From Thiodiazotropha sp040791665 (GTDB lineage Bacteria; Pseudomonadota; Gammaproteobacteria; Chromatiales; Chromatiaceae), in NCBI GenBank assembly GCA_040791665.1, contig JBFNNX010000010.1, forward strand, positions 186,001-250,000: DNA of 64,000 nt. The letters run 5' to 3'. Positions 27,114-34,581 of this stretch are shown here, in pieces. The notes beneath the pieces were generated by a model, which saw only the letters and a list, made by a program, of their open reading frames with translations, had not been told where the DNA came from and searched no databases. The stretch's first letter is position 1. Each line of letters begins with the position of its first letter. The translations under genes and the position numbers were made by a program.

Positions 27114-27593
27114 TTACTCCTGTGTCACCTGCTTACTATCGCCACAGGCGAATTTGCATTGGCGATGCTCTCGGTGGTGCATGATCATCGATTGTAGTTT
27201 ATCCCGTTGGTCTTGATTGAGATTATTACTGAAATCAGCAAAGGCATCTATGACATCGGAACTGAGACTGGCCAGTTGAGCCTGCTTTTGCATCACCAGG
27301 GTGCGGGCCTTTTCGCGATCAAATTCCGGGTTTTCGAGCAGGTCGACGGCTTGATCCACATAGGTCGATCTGTCACGCCTCAGCTCATTTGCGCTGAGTA
27401 CTATCTGCTCTTTGAGTTGAGCCAGATAGTGTTGCTGAGAGTCGTCGAGATCGAGTTGCTTGCCGACACGTTCCGTCACCCAACCGATGCGCCCTTCAGG
27501 ACCGGCGCAAAAACCTTTATAACGTGCAATTGCCACACCGCTGATCAGCAGTGTGGCCAATACGATAAGTGTGATGATAAGGGTCTTTCCCAT
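27114..27593 (-). CDS. Spy/CpxP family periplasmic protein
   Basis: About 159 residues. A signal anchor (TLIITLIVLATLLISGVAIA) is followed by a helical domain with LDLDDSQQHYLAQLKEQI and LNQDQRDKLQSMIMHH, which match the LTxxQ-like repeats of the Spy/CpxP fold. Family members are periplasmic chaperones, and CpxP also restrains CpxA. AAGGAG lies six bases before the ATG at 27593, so I rejected the upstream start at 27656. It is the first gene of the three-gene operon with cpxR- and cpxA-like genes. His/Cys in the tail (HHREHRQCKFAC) might bind metal. Confidence 0.82.
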   Translation of the reverse strand: MGKTLIITLIVLATLLISGVAIARYKGFCAGPEGRIGWVTERVGKQLDLDDSQQHYLAQLKEQIVLSANELRRDRSTYVDQAVDLLENPEFDREKARTLVMQKQAQLASLSSDVIDAFADFSNNLNQDQRDKLQSMIMHHREHRQCKFACGDSKQVTQE

Positions 27594-28047
27594 GATGATC
27601 TCCTTGTATGAATGGTAGTGCCGTCGGACGGGTTGTCCTTGAGATCGAGTCTGCACTGCCGGACAAAGAAGATCCTCTCACGGGTGTATCCACTTGTAAC
27701 AAGTTGTAACTGCGAGCGTGCTCAGAAAAACCGATGTTTCAATTCAAATCCAATGATTATTGCAATATTTCTTAATAAACAATTACTTACATGGCTTTAT
27801 TGAGGTGTTGCATTGCGTTACTGTTGTACTTATAGCCTTTTCGTAACCCTGTTTATTTCAGAGTGGCGCTGTTTTGCCGACAATATATTCATTGGGCACT
27901 ACGATACGAATGCCTCAGAAACGGACATGTTTTTCTCTAGAGGTATCTGTGTCTGCCCCAGGCATTTTAGTAAAGCCCGATTGGTAATTTGCCTGATCGA
28001 TGCAGGAAGCGCCGGTTCTATTTGAATACGTTCATCCGGAGGTGTAC
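27594..28047. other. Divergent intergenic region, about 450 bases
   Basis: This gap must hold promoters for the Spy-like operon (leftward) and the binding-protein gene (rightward). It contains the GTAAC-N5-GTAAC repeat at 27696-27710. A short frame from 27813 starting MRYCCTYSLFVTLFISEW reads like a signal peptide but has no strong ribosome binding site and stops early, so I do not call a gene. Confidence 0.5.
27696..27710 (+). promoter_or_regulatory. Candidate CpxR-like binding site
   Basis: GTAAC-AAGTT-GTAAC is a direct repeat with ten-base spacing, one helical turn. The Cpx consensus is GTAAA-N5-GTAAA. It lies about 105 bases upstream of the Spy-like start, a sensible place for an OmpR-type regulator to act on its own operon. 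Confidence 0.5.
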
Positions 28048-29088
28048 TTGTTATCATCAGTAGCAACTCTGTTCCGTTACTGTCTTGTTTTGCTGCTGCT
28101 GGTTGGGGCTGGTGCGACACAATCCGCTCCACAAACCGGTAGGCTCTATCGCCTGTTCATCCTTGATTCCCAGCAAGGCAGTCCCTATAGGGATGTTCGC
28201 CTTGCAATGTTGGAGTTTCTGGAACAATACGGCTATGTAGAGGGAAAAAATCTTCAGCTGGATTTTCACACAGCTGGCAATGACGTCGACAAAGGTGTGG
28301 AAATCCTGAGATCGGAAACCGCCAAAGGTTACGATGTTTACTACATGGGTGGTACGACAGCGACCGCTGCCGCCAAGCGGGTGTTGTACGGCAAAAGTCA
28401 GTCGGTCGTGTTCGCTTCTCCAACCGACCCGGTGGGTTTAGGTGTGATAGATGGTTTCGACATTCCGCCGAAGGGCAATTTTACCGGGGTCAGCTATCCG
28501 GTACCCGTGAAATCAAGATTTCGCTTTATCCGGGGATTGATGCCTGAGGCAAAGCGAATCGGGTTGATCTATGCCGATATGCCGCAATCACACAGTTATA
28601 ATGCCTGGATTAAAGAGATGCTGGAAGATGATCCCCAATTTAGGGGTCTGGAAGTGATTTTCCGCAAAGTGCCTTTTGTAAAGGGTGAGGATGGTGACAG
28701 GCGAATGGCTGAGATGGCGCTACCTCTAATCAAAGAGCTCGATTCTCAAGTGGATCTTTTCATAAAACCCAACGACCAGTTGGGCGCCAGACGCCAATTC
28801 GCTGAAACGGTCTATGCACATTCAAGTAAACCGCTAATCGGAATCGTCAAAAACGATGTCATGAAGGATTGGGGGGCGATGGCGGTTGTATATCCTTCTC
28901 ATCACAGCATGGGGCGACAAGTGGCTGTTATGATCCGCGATCTTTATGAAGGCAAGCCAATCAAGCAAATTTTTCCCCAATGGCCGGCACGATACGGATA
29001 TGCGATCGATCTTCCCAAGGCGAGACAATTTGGCATAGCCGTACCTGTCGGCTTATTGCAATTGGCTGGAGAGAACATCCGTAAATGA
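28048..29088 (+). CDS. Periplasmic substrate-binding protein of the ABC_sub_bind (TrpX-like) family, no transporter partners nearby
   Basis: About 346 residues. Signal peptide LFRYCLVLLLLVGAGATQSA leads into an ABC_sub_bind fold with MLEFLEQYGYVEGKNLQLDFH, VVFASPTDPVGLGVIDGFD and ARYGYAIDLPKARQFGI. I set the start at the TTG at 28048 because GGAGG lies five bases before it; the frame is open further upstream to 28000. No permease or ATPase gene is present. The next gene, 34 bases on, encodes a membrane GGDEF/EAL protein, so the protein more likely senses a ligand for that enzyme than feeds a transporter. Confidence 0.82.
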   Translation: MLSSVATLFRYCLVLLLLVGAGATQSAPQTGRLYRLFILDSQQGSPYRDVRLAMLEFLEQYGYVEGKNLQLDFHTAGNDVDKGVEILRSETAKGYDVYYMGGTTATAAAKRVLYGKSQSVVFASPTDPVGLGVIDGFDIPPKGNFTGVSYPVPVKSRFRFIRGLMPEAKRIGLIYADMPQSHSYNAWIKEMLEDDPQFRGLEVIFRKVPFVKGEDGDRRMAEMALPLIKELDSQVDLFIKPNDQLGARRQFAETVYAHSSKPLIGIVKNDVMKDWGAMAVVYPSHHSMGRQVAVMIRDLYEGKPIKQIFPQWPARYGYAIDLPKARQFGIAVPVGLLQLAGENIRK

Positions 29089-29122
29089 ATTGCCTGCTGA
29101 ACACTTACCGAGGCGGTAATTA

Positions 29123-32059
29123 ATGAGGCTTAACCGGAAGATACTGCTGGTGACCATCGGTACGCTTGTGCTCTCATTGCTGCTCAGCTCAGCCGTGAAT
29201 ATAAAGAGTTTTCGCTCGAATTATACCGATGCTTTGTTGACAGGCAGTTTTGGTATTGGTCATAGCATTGAAAGCGTACTCAATGAACTGTTGGCATTGG
29301 GATTGCCGCTCGAGTCACTGTCCGGGATGGATGAAAAGCTCAAGGAAGTGGTCGAGAAGAACCCTCATATTGAGTATGCGAGCGTTACGGACTTATCCGG
29401 CTTGGTACTCTTTCACAGTGATCGGGCGCAGATCGGAGAGAAGTATAACGATTCGCTGACGATCAATGCCTTGTCTGCAAATGAGCCCTTGCGGCAGATC
29501 TATAATCGGTTTGACGGCAAGGGCTTTTATGATGTTTCCATACCCATCCTTGACGAAGGCCAGGCAGTGGGTGTCATCCGACTCGGTTTTCCTACAAAAG
29601 TCATCGACGATAAAGTCGTACAGGCGGTCAGGCAGGTTATTTTCAATTTTTTGTTGACGTTTATCGCTATTGCGCTGCTTCTCAATTTCTTTATGCGTAA
29701 ACAGTTTGTGGAGCCTGTTAAACAGCTCTCCGAATATGCGGCATCCATCACCGATGGCAGATTCGAAAAACCGGTAAGGATACGTAGTGATGATGAGATC
29801 GGCACCCTCTCCCATGCATTGCAGGAAATGGGAAGCACGATCAAAGGACAGATCGACGCCCTCAGGCGTTCAGGTATCGAATTGGAAGAGAAAGTGGAAG
29901 CGCGGACACAGCAACTCGAGACTGCAAATCAGACGCTGCAGGCGAGTAATCATGATCTTGTGGAGGCGCTTGACCGGGAGAAACGGTTGTCTGAAGCACT
30001 GCGTCTAAGTGAAGAACGTTTCAGAATGTTGTTCGAGGCTAACAAGGCTGTAATGCTGACGATTGATCCCGACTCAGGCTCGATTCTCGCGGCCAACAGG
30101 GCCGCAGCCGAGTATTATGGCTACACTATTGATCAGCTGATGAAAATGAACATCAATGAGATCAATATTCTCAGCAAAAAGGAAATTGCTCAAGAGATGA
30201 GCAAGGCCAGGAAAGAAGAGCGCAACCACTTCATGTTTCGCCACGCCTTGGCATCAGGGGAGATCAGGGATGTCGAGGTGCACTCGGGTCCCTTCATCTG
30301 GAATGGCAAGCAGGTTCTCTATTCAATTATTCATGATATTACGGACAGAAAAAGGGCCGAAGCCGAGCTGGAACATATCGCACATTACGATCCACTCACC
30401 GGCCTACCCAATCGACGCCTAAAAACTGACAGGCTGCGTCAGGCGATTGCGTACAGTAAGCGAAATGCAACCAGCGTGGGGGTCTGTTACTTGGATCTTG
30501 ATGGATTCAAGCCGATTAATGACCGTTTCGGCCATGATTCTGGCGATAAGATATTGATTGAAATAGCACGTAGACTGCAAGGCGTTTTGCGTGAGGAGGA
30601 CACGGTATCGCGCATAGGAGGAGATGAATTCGTATTGATACTGACTAATCTGACAAGTATGGATGAGTGTATTTTGGTTCTGGACAGAGTGTTAGAGGTT
30701 ATAGCGGAGCCTATACGATTGGATGATACGGCACTGGAAGTCAATGCAAGTATTGGACTGACCCTCTATCCGGAGGACGATGTGGATGCGGACATCCTGC
30801 TACGGCATGCAGATCAGGCAATGTATTGGGCAAAGGAGGCAGGTAAGAATTGCTACCATCTGTTTGATCCTCAGTATGACAAGCAGATAAAGGCCAATCG
30901 TAAAAATGTACAGTTGCTCAAACGTGCATTGATGAAGCAGGAATTTACTCTTTACTTTCAACCGAAGGTTGATATGTACAGTTGTGACGTGATAGGCGTC
31001 GAGGCTTTGATCCGTTGGCTGCATCCGGAAGCAGGCATCACCCCTCCGGGCGATTTCTTATCCATTATTTCAAAGACAGATTTGGAGATTGAACTGGGTC
31101 AATGGGTTTTTGACCATGCATTGAAACAGATGAGCAAATGGCTAAAAATGGGGCTTCATCTCCCGGTCAGCGTAAATATAAGCGCATACCATCTACAGCA
31201 TCCGGGTTTTACAGAACATGTACGGGAACAGTTTACGAAGTACACTGATGTAACCCCAAACATGCTCGAGCTGGAGATACTTGAAACCGCCTCTATCGAG
31301 GATACCAATGTTATCTATCATGCCCTGACAAATTGCCATGAGATGGGTGTTAAGATTTCTTTGGACGATTTCGGAACAGGTTATTCATCCCTTGCCTATT
31401 TCCATCGTCTTCCTGTCGATATACTAAAAATAGATCAGAATTTCGTACAGGATATGCTGGACGACCCTCAGGATCTGACTATCGTTGACAGCGTCGTTCG
31501 TCTTGCGCATGCCTTTCAGCATCCGGTCATCGCGGAAGGTGTGGAGTCCATAGAGCATGCCGCAGCACTGCTTCAATTGGGGTGTAGATTAGGCCAGGGT
31601 TATGGCATTGCCAGGCCGATGCCGGCAGATGAGATTCCGAAATGGTTGAAACAGTGGCAAGGCAATCAATTGTGGCGGGGGCTTAAAAACAGAGTGACTC
31701 AAAGTCATCATGTCGATATTGAAGTGGCGCTTACGAGTCATCAGAAATGGGTGGATAACTTGATCGGGTACATCAGTAGCGACGAGGCAATGGATCCGGG
31801 TCAACTGGATAGCAAACACTGTAACTTGAATTATTGGTTTAACGGTATCGGGTTTATCCAGTACGGCAATTTACCACAGTATAGCGAACTCAGCAGGCTG
31901 CACGAACAGGTACATGCACTCGGTTACAAAATAATCAGCAATAATAACATGGGGACCACAGCGAATGCACAGAAACAAATTAACGAGTTGAAGGTGTTGA
32001 GCGCTCGGTTCATCGAACTCATGAAGGGACTAGATAAAGTTCAAGCCAATATGTTGTAA
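29123..32059 (+). CDS. Membrane PAS-GGDEF-EAL protein with C-terminal CZB-like domain
   Basis: 978 residues. Two membrane segments (about 8-26 and 168-190) bound a periplasmic sensor. HAMP, a coiled coil (LEEKVEARTQQLE), PAS, GGDEF (RIGGDEFVLIL with inhibitory REED site) and EAL (GVEALIRW, NISAY, DDFGTGYSSL, AEGVES) follow. Both catalytic domains look complete. The last 115 residues carry HQKWVDNL, HCNLNYWFNG and LHEQVHALG, the 3His/1Cys pattern of CZB zinc-binding domains known from chemoreceptors and the cyclase DgcZ. The gene is paired with the upstream orphan binding protein, and NspS/MbaA of Vibrio cholerae is a precedent for such pairs. Confidence 0.87.
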   Translation: MRLNRKILLVTIGTLVLSLLLSSAVNIKSFRSNYTDALLTGSFGIGHSIESVLNELLALGLPLESLSGMDEKLKEVVEKNPHIEYASVTDLSGLVLFHSDRAQIGEKYNDSLTINALSANEPLRQIYNRFDGKGFYDVSIPILDEGQAVGVIRLGFPTKVIDDKVVQAVRQVIFNFLLTFIAIALLLNFFMRKQFVEPVKQLSEYAASITDGRFEKPVRIRSDDEIGTLSHALQEMGSTIKGQIDALRRSGIELEEKVEARTQQLETANQTLQASNHDLVEALDREKRLSEALRLSEERFRMLFEANKAVMLTIDPDSGSILAANRAAAEYYGYTIDQLMKMNINEINILSKKEIAQEMSKARKEERNHFMFRHALASGEIRDVEVHSGPFIWNGKQVLYSIIHDITDRKRAEAELEHIAHYDPLTGLPNRRLKTDRLRQAIAYSKRNATSVGVCYLDLDGFKPINDRFGHDSGDKILIEIARRLQGVLREEDTVSRIGGDEFVLILTNLTSMDECILVLDRVLEVIAEPIRLDDTALEVNASIGLTLYPEDDVDADILLRHADQAMYWAKEAGKNCYHLFDPQYDKQIKANRKNVQLLKRALMKQEFTLYFQPKVDMYSCDVIGVEALIRWLHPEAGITPPGDFLSIISKTDLEIELGQWVFDHALKQMSKWLKMGLHLPVSVNISAYHLQHPGFTEHVREQFTKYTDVTPNMLELEILETASIEDTNVIYHALTNCHEMGVKISLDDFGTGYSSLAYFHRLPVDILKIDQNFVQDMLDDPQDLTIVDSVVRLAHAFQHPVIAEGVESIEHAAALLQLGCRLGQGYGIARPMPADEIPKWLKQWQGNQLWRGLKNRVTQSHHVDIEVALTSHQKWVDNLIGYISSDEAMDPGQLDSKHCNLNYWFNGIGFIQYGNLPQYSELSRLHEQVHALGYKIISNNNMGTTANAQKQINELKVLSARFIELMKGLDKVQANML

Positions 32060-32128
32060 ACAAGTACATATGATCAATATATTTGTTTAAAATAATCTGG
32101 CTGATTTAATTGCAAGGAACAGTCGATT

Positions 32129-32896
32129 TTGTACAATGAAAGGCGATTTGGCGGTATAGCTCGGCTCTATGGCAGTCAGGCAATGGAGCGGTTTTCCTCT
32201 TCTCATGTCGCCGTGGTCGGCGTGGGTGGAGTAGGCTCATGGGCTGTAGAAGCCCTTGCGCGCAGTGGCATCGGTGCGATGACGCTTTATGACCTGGATC
32301 ATATAGCTGAATCGAATGTGAATCGCCAACTGCATGCGGTCGAAGGTGATTTTGGAAAAGCCAAGGTATCAGCGCTCGCCGAGCGCATATTGGCAATCAA
32401 TCCATACTGTCAGGTCAATGCCATCGAGCAATTTATCGAGACGGAGTCAGTGCATACAGTATCTGCCGGTGGATTCGATTATGTGATCGACTGCATCGAC
32501 AGCTATCGTATTAAGGCTGCACTGATAGCACGCTGCCGTAGATACAGGGTCTCCATCATTACGGTGGGTGGTGCGGGGGGGCAAAGTGATCCAACCAAGA
32601 TTCAACTGGCTGACCTGAGCCGTAGTGAACAGGACCCACTTCTTTCCAAGTGTCGCAAATTACTTCGTAAGCAGTACGGTTTCCCATCCAATACCAAACG
32701 TCGTTTCGATGTCCCCTGTGTCTACTCTACGGAGCAACAGCGCTATCCCGATGACAATGGAGCGGTTTGTCTGGATAGGCCGACTAACAGGGAGAGTTCA
32801 TTAAATTGCGGTGGTTACGGTTCTGTGATGACCGTCACTGCCAGCTTTGGTCTGGTTGCGGTATCTCATGTATTGAAGCGCCTTTCCCAGGAATAA
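32129..32896 (+). CDS. tcdA: tRNA threonylcarbamoyladenosine dehydratase
   Basis: 255 residues. The N-terminus (YNERRFGGIARLYG) and the ThiF/E1 nucleotide-binding site VVGVGGVGSWAVEALARSGIGAMTLYDLD match TcdA closely. The enzyme uses ATP to cyclise t6A at position 37 of tRNAs that read ANN codons. VNRQLHAV and the C-terminal Cys-containing loop are also typical. The start is a TTG at 32129 with AAGGA about ten bases before, which gives the expected N-terminus; no better ATG exists. It is a single gene converging with a methyltransferase. Confidence 0.9.
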   Translation: MYNERRFGGIARLYGSQAMERFSSSHVAVVGVGGVGSWAVEALARSGIGAMTLYDLDHIAESNVNRQLHAVEGDFGKAKVSALAERILAINPYCQVNAIEQFIETESVHTVSAGGFDYVIDCIDSYRIKAALIARCRRYRVSIITVGGAGGQSDPTKIQLADLSRSEQDPLLSKCRKLLRKQYGFPSNTKRRFDVPCVYSTEQQRYPDDNGAVCLDRPTNRESSLNCGGYGSVMTVTASFGLVAVSHVLKRLSQE

Positions 32897-32900
32897 ACTG

Positions 32901-32915
32901 TTAACAGGCCCTAGT
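32901..32915 (+). repeat. Fragment of the 25-bp-TIR repeat
   Basis: TGTTAACAGGCCCTAG just after the tcdA stop is identical to the terminal part of the element at 47677-47818. Only the outer end remains. Confidence 0.55.
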
Positions 32916-32936
32916 GATGCCTGTGCGGTCATATCA

Positions 32937-33542
32937 CTATGACCGGGGGGGGCAATCATTAACCGCCAACGCCACGGTATAGTTTTTACCCTGTTTGAGT
33001 TTTTCATAGTTGCCGAAAATCTCGTTGAAATTGCGTTTCATGTATTGTCTTAAACCATTGATGGTTACGACATAGAATTTACCACCTGGTTTGAGTCGTT
33101 GCCTGGCATCGTGCAGAATCAGGCTGAGCATCTCTTTACCCACCTTTGCAGGGATATTGGACGCGATAACATTGAAACGCAAGCTTGGGTCTACATGATC
33201 AAAAGCGTTGCTGAGAATGGCTTTAGCATTTGCCAATCGGTTACGTTCAGCATTGGCATTGCTGTAGTCGACTGCCATAAAATCCTTGTCGACCATGAGT
33301 GTTTGTCCCTGCGGGGCTCGTCGAGCCATATAGAGGCCTATTGGGCCGTAGCCACAGCCCAGGTCGAGACAGTCGTCAGTGGGAGCGATCTGCAAACGTT
33401 CCACAAGAAGCCTGGTGCCTTCGTCGATCTCGCGGGGTGAGAAGATGCCCCAGGTGGAATGAAATTGCAGGCGCTCGCCGGACAGGTCGTCCGTAAACAC
33501 GAGATCTCTGCGGAGTTTGTCTAATTTTTCTTTAGTCAGCAT
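32937..33542 (-). CDS. Class I SAM-dependent methyltransferase (RsmC/RlmG-like small MTS domain)
   Basis: 201 residues. The SAM-binding loop LDLGCGYGPIGLYMA and the acidic VDKD strand are clear. The active-site motif reads ASNIPAKVGKEM, a variant of the (S/N)NPPxHxG motif of RNA guanine-N2 methyltransferases, in which the second Pro and the His are changed. It corresponds to the catalytic half of RsmC/RlmG proteins. RNA methylation is likely but the target is unknown. Confidence 0.75.
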   Translation of the reverse strand: MLTKEKLDKLRRDLVFTDDLSGERLQFHSTWGIFSPREIDEGTRLLVERLQIAPTDDCLDLGCGYGPIGLYMARRAPQGQTLMVDKDFMAVDYSNANAERNRLANAKAILSNAFDHVDPSLRFNVIASNIPAKVGKEMLSLILHDARQRLKPGGKFYVVTINGLRQYMKRNFNEIFGNYEKLKQGKNYTVALAVNDCPPRS

Positions 33543-33575
33543 GGTGGCGGAGTGTTACGCGTAAGAGATTTTTAG

Positions 33576-34214
33576 TCAATCCCGCAGGTCAAAATCAGCA
33601 TCAATGAGATTGTGAATAAGTTCCAACATCGGTTCCGCATTCAAATAATCAATGGCCACCGGCCAGTAGCTCTCTTCATACTGAAGCACAAGCGAGGGGA
33701 AGCTGCGCACCCCCAATCGGCGTGACTGTGCAATCTCAGAGTCGAGCTTTTGCTGTGTGGAGGAATGGTTCAGCAGTTTGGAAAATTGCCGTTTCTCCAG
33801 ACCTATTTCCATCGCAAGTTCGATGAGAGTAGCGTCATCTGAAGGATTTCTTGCCTGCAGGTAGTAGGCCTGCTGAATAGCAATTATCATGCTATCTTCC
33901 ATTTCTGGATCGATCGACCTGGCGGCGATGACCGCGCGGCAGGCAGGGTAGGTGGACCTTCTGGGCGTATTCCGAGTCCAAAAATCGAAATTGAAGCGAG
34001 TCGACGGTATACGCTTCTCAATCTTCCGCCATGTGCTCTGCAACCTCATGCGCAGATCATCTGGCATCGGTTGCATTGAATCCGCCGCCAGTCCGCCTAA
34101 CAGGCGACTGCTTGTGATGTTGTCGGGGAGCCGGGACAGAAGTACCTTGAGTACCGGGTGAAATCCCCAGCACCAACTGCACATTGGATCATGGATGTAG
34201 TAGAGGTGAGCCAT
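33576..34214 (-). CDS. DsbA-family thioredoxin-fold protein
   Basis: 212 residues with no signal peptide. The active site DPMCSWCWGFHPVLK sits near the N-terminus and is typical of the cytoplasmic DsbA-like family close to FrnE and 2-hydroxychromene-2-carboxylate isomerase relatives. The C-terminal RSFPSLVLQYEE contains the cis-Pro loop. A thiol oxidoreductase or isomerase role is inferred. It ends 33 bases upstream of the methyltransferase start on the same strand, so the two may be co-transcribed. Confidence 0.82.
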   Translation of the reverse strand: MAHLYYIHDPMCSWCWGFHPVLKVLLSRLPDNITSSRLLGGLAADSMQPMPDDLRMRLQSTWRKIEKRIPSTRFNFDFWTRNTPRRSTYPACRAVIAARSIDPEMEDSMIIAIQQAYYLQARNPSDDATLIELAMEIGLEKRQFSKLLNHSSTQQKLDSEIAQSRRLGVRSFPSLVLQYEESYWPVAIDYLNAEPMLELIHNLIDADFDLRD

Positions 34215-34331
34215 GTTCAGGATTTGTTTCGCAGCTATATCGGTTGTGATATAAGAGTATATCCGATTCAGGTATTACATTTGCCGATATATATTTTTGG
34301 TATTTCGCGATCCATCAGGCTTGGCCGCACT

Positions 34332-34550
34332 ATGGTTGTCGTTTGTCAGGGTGATAATAGATTGAAGTCCGCACTCCTTGGAAAAGTCTCATTCTGGTTG
34401 ATAGTCGTCGGCAGCGCGGCGCTTCTGACACCGCAACCCGCCTGGCCCGAGTGGTTGGCGCGTATGATATTGTCTGCCGGCATTGCGCTGGGCGCGACCA
34501 CATTCGGTGTACTGCTGTGGCAGAAGCGTGGTCGCAGCAGCAAGAAGTGA
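34332..34550 (+). CDS. Small two-helix membrane protein
   Basis: About 72 residues from the ATG at 34332, with hydrophobic stretches FWLIVVGSAALLTP and MILSAGIALGATTFGVLLW followed by a basic tail (KRGRSSKK). The frame opens earlier but the upstream part overlaps the DsbA-like gene. The pattern of two helices and a positive-inside tail supports a real small protein. I do not recognise a family. Confidence 0.5.
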   Translation: MVVVCQGDNRLKSALLGKVSFWLIVVGSAALLTPQPAWPEWLARMILSAGIALGATTFGVLLWQKRGRSSKK

Positions 34551-34581
34551 CGGGGAAACACTATGCCTTGAATGGTCCCCG

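Noticed and set aside
27813..28025. Small exported protein beginning MRYCCTYSLF
   Set aside because: It has a signal-like start but no good ribosome binding site, ends after 70 codons in low-complexity sequence and overlaps the upstream region of the binding-protein gene.
34158..34331. Upstream extension of the small membrane protein
   Set aside because: It overlaps the DsbA-like gene antisense and adds a non-hydrophobic segment without an initiation signal.
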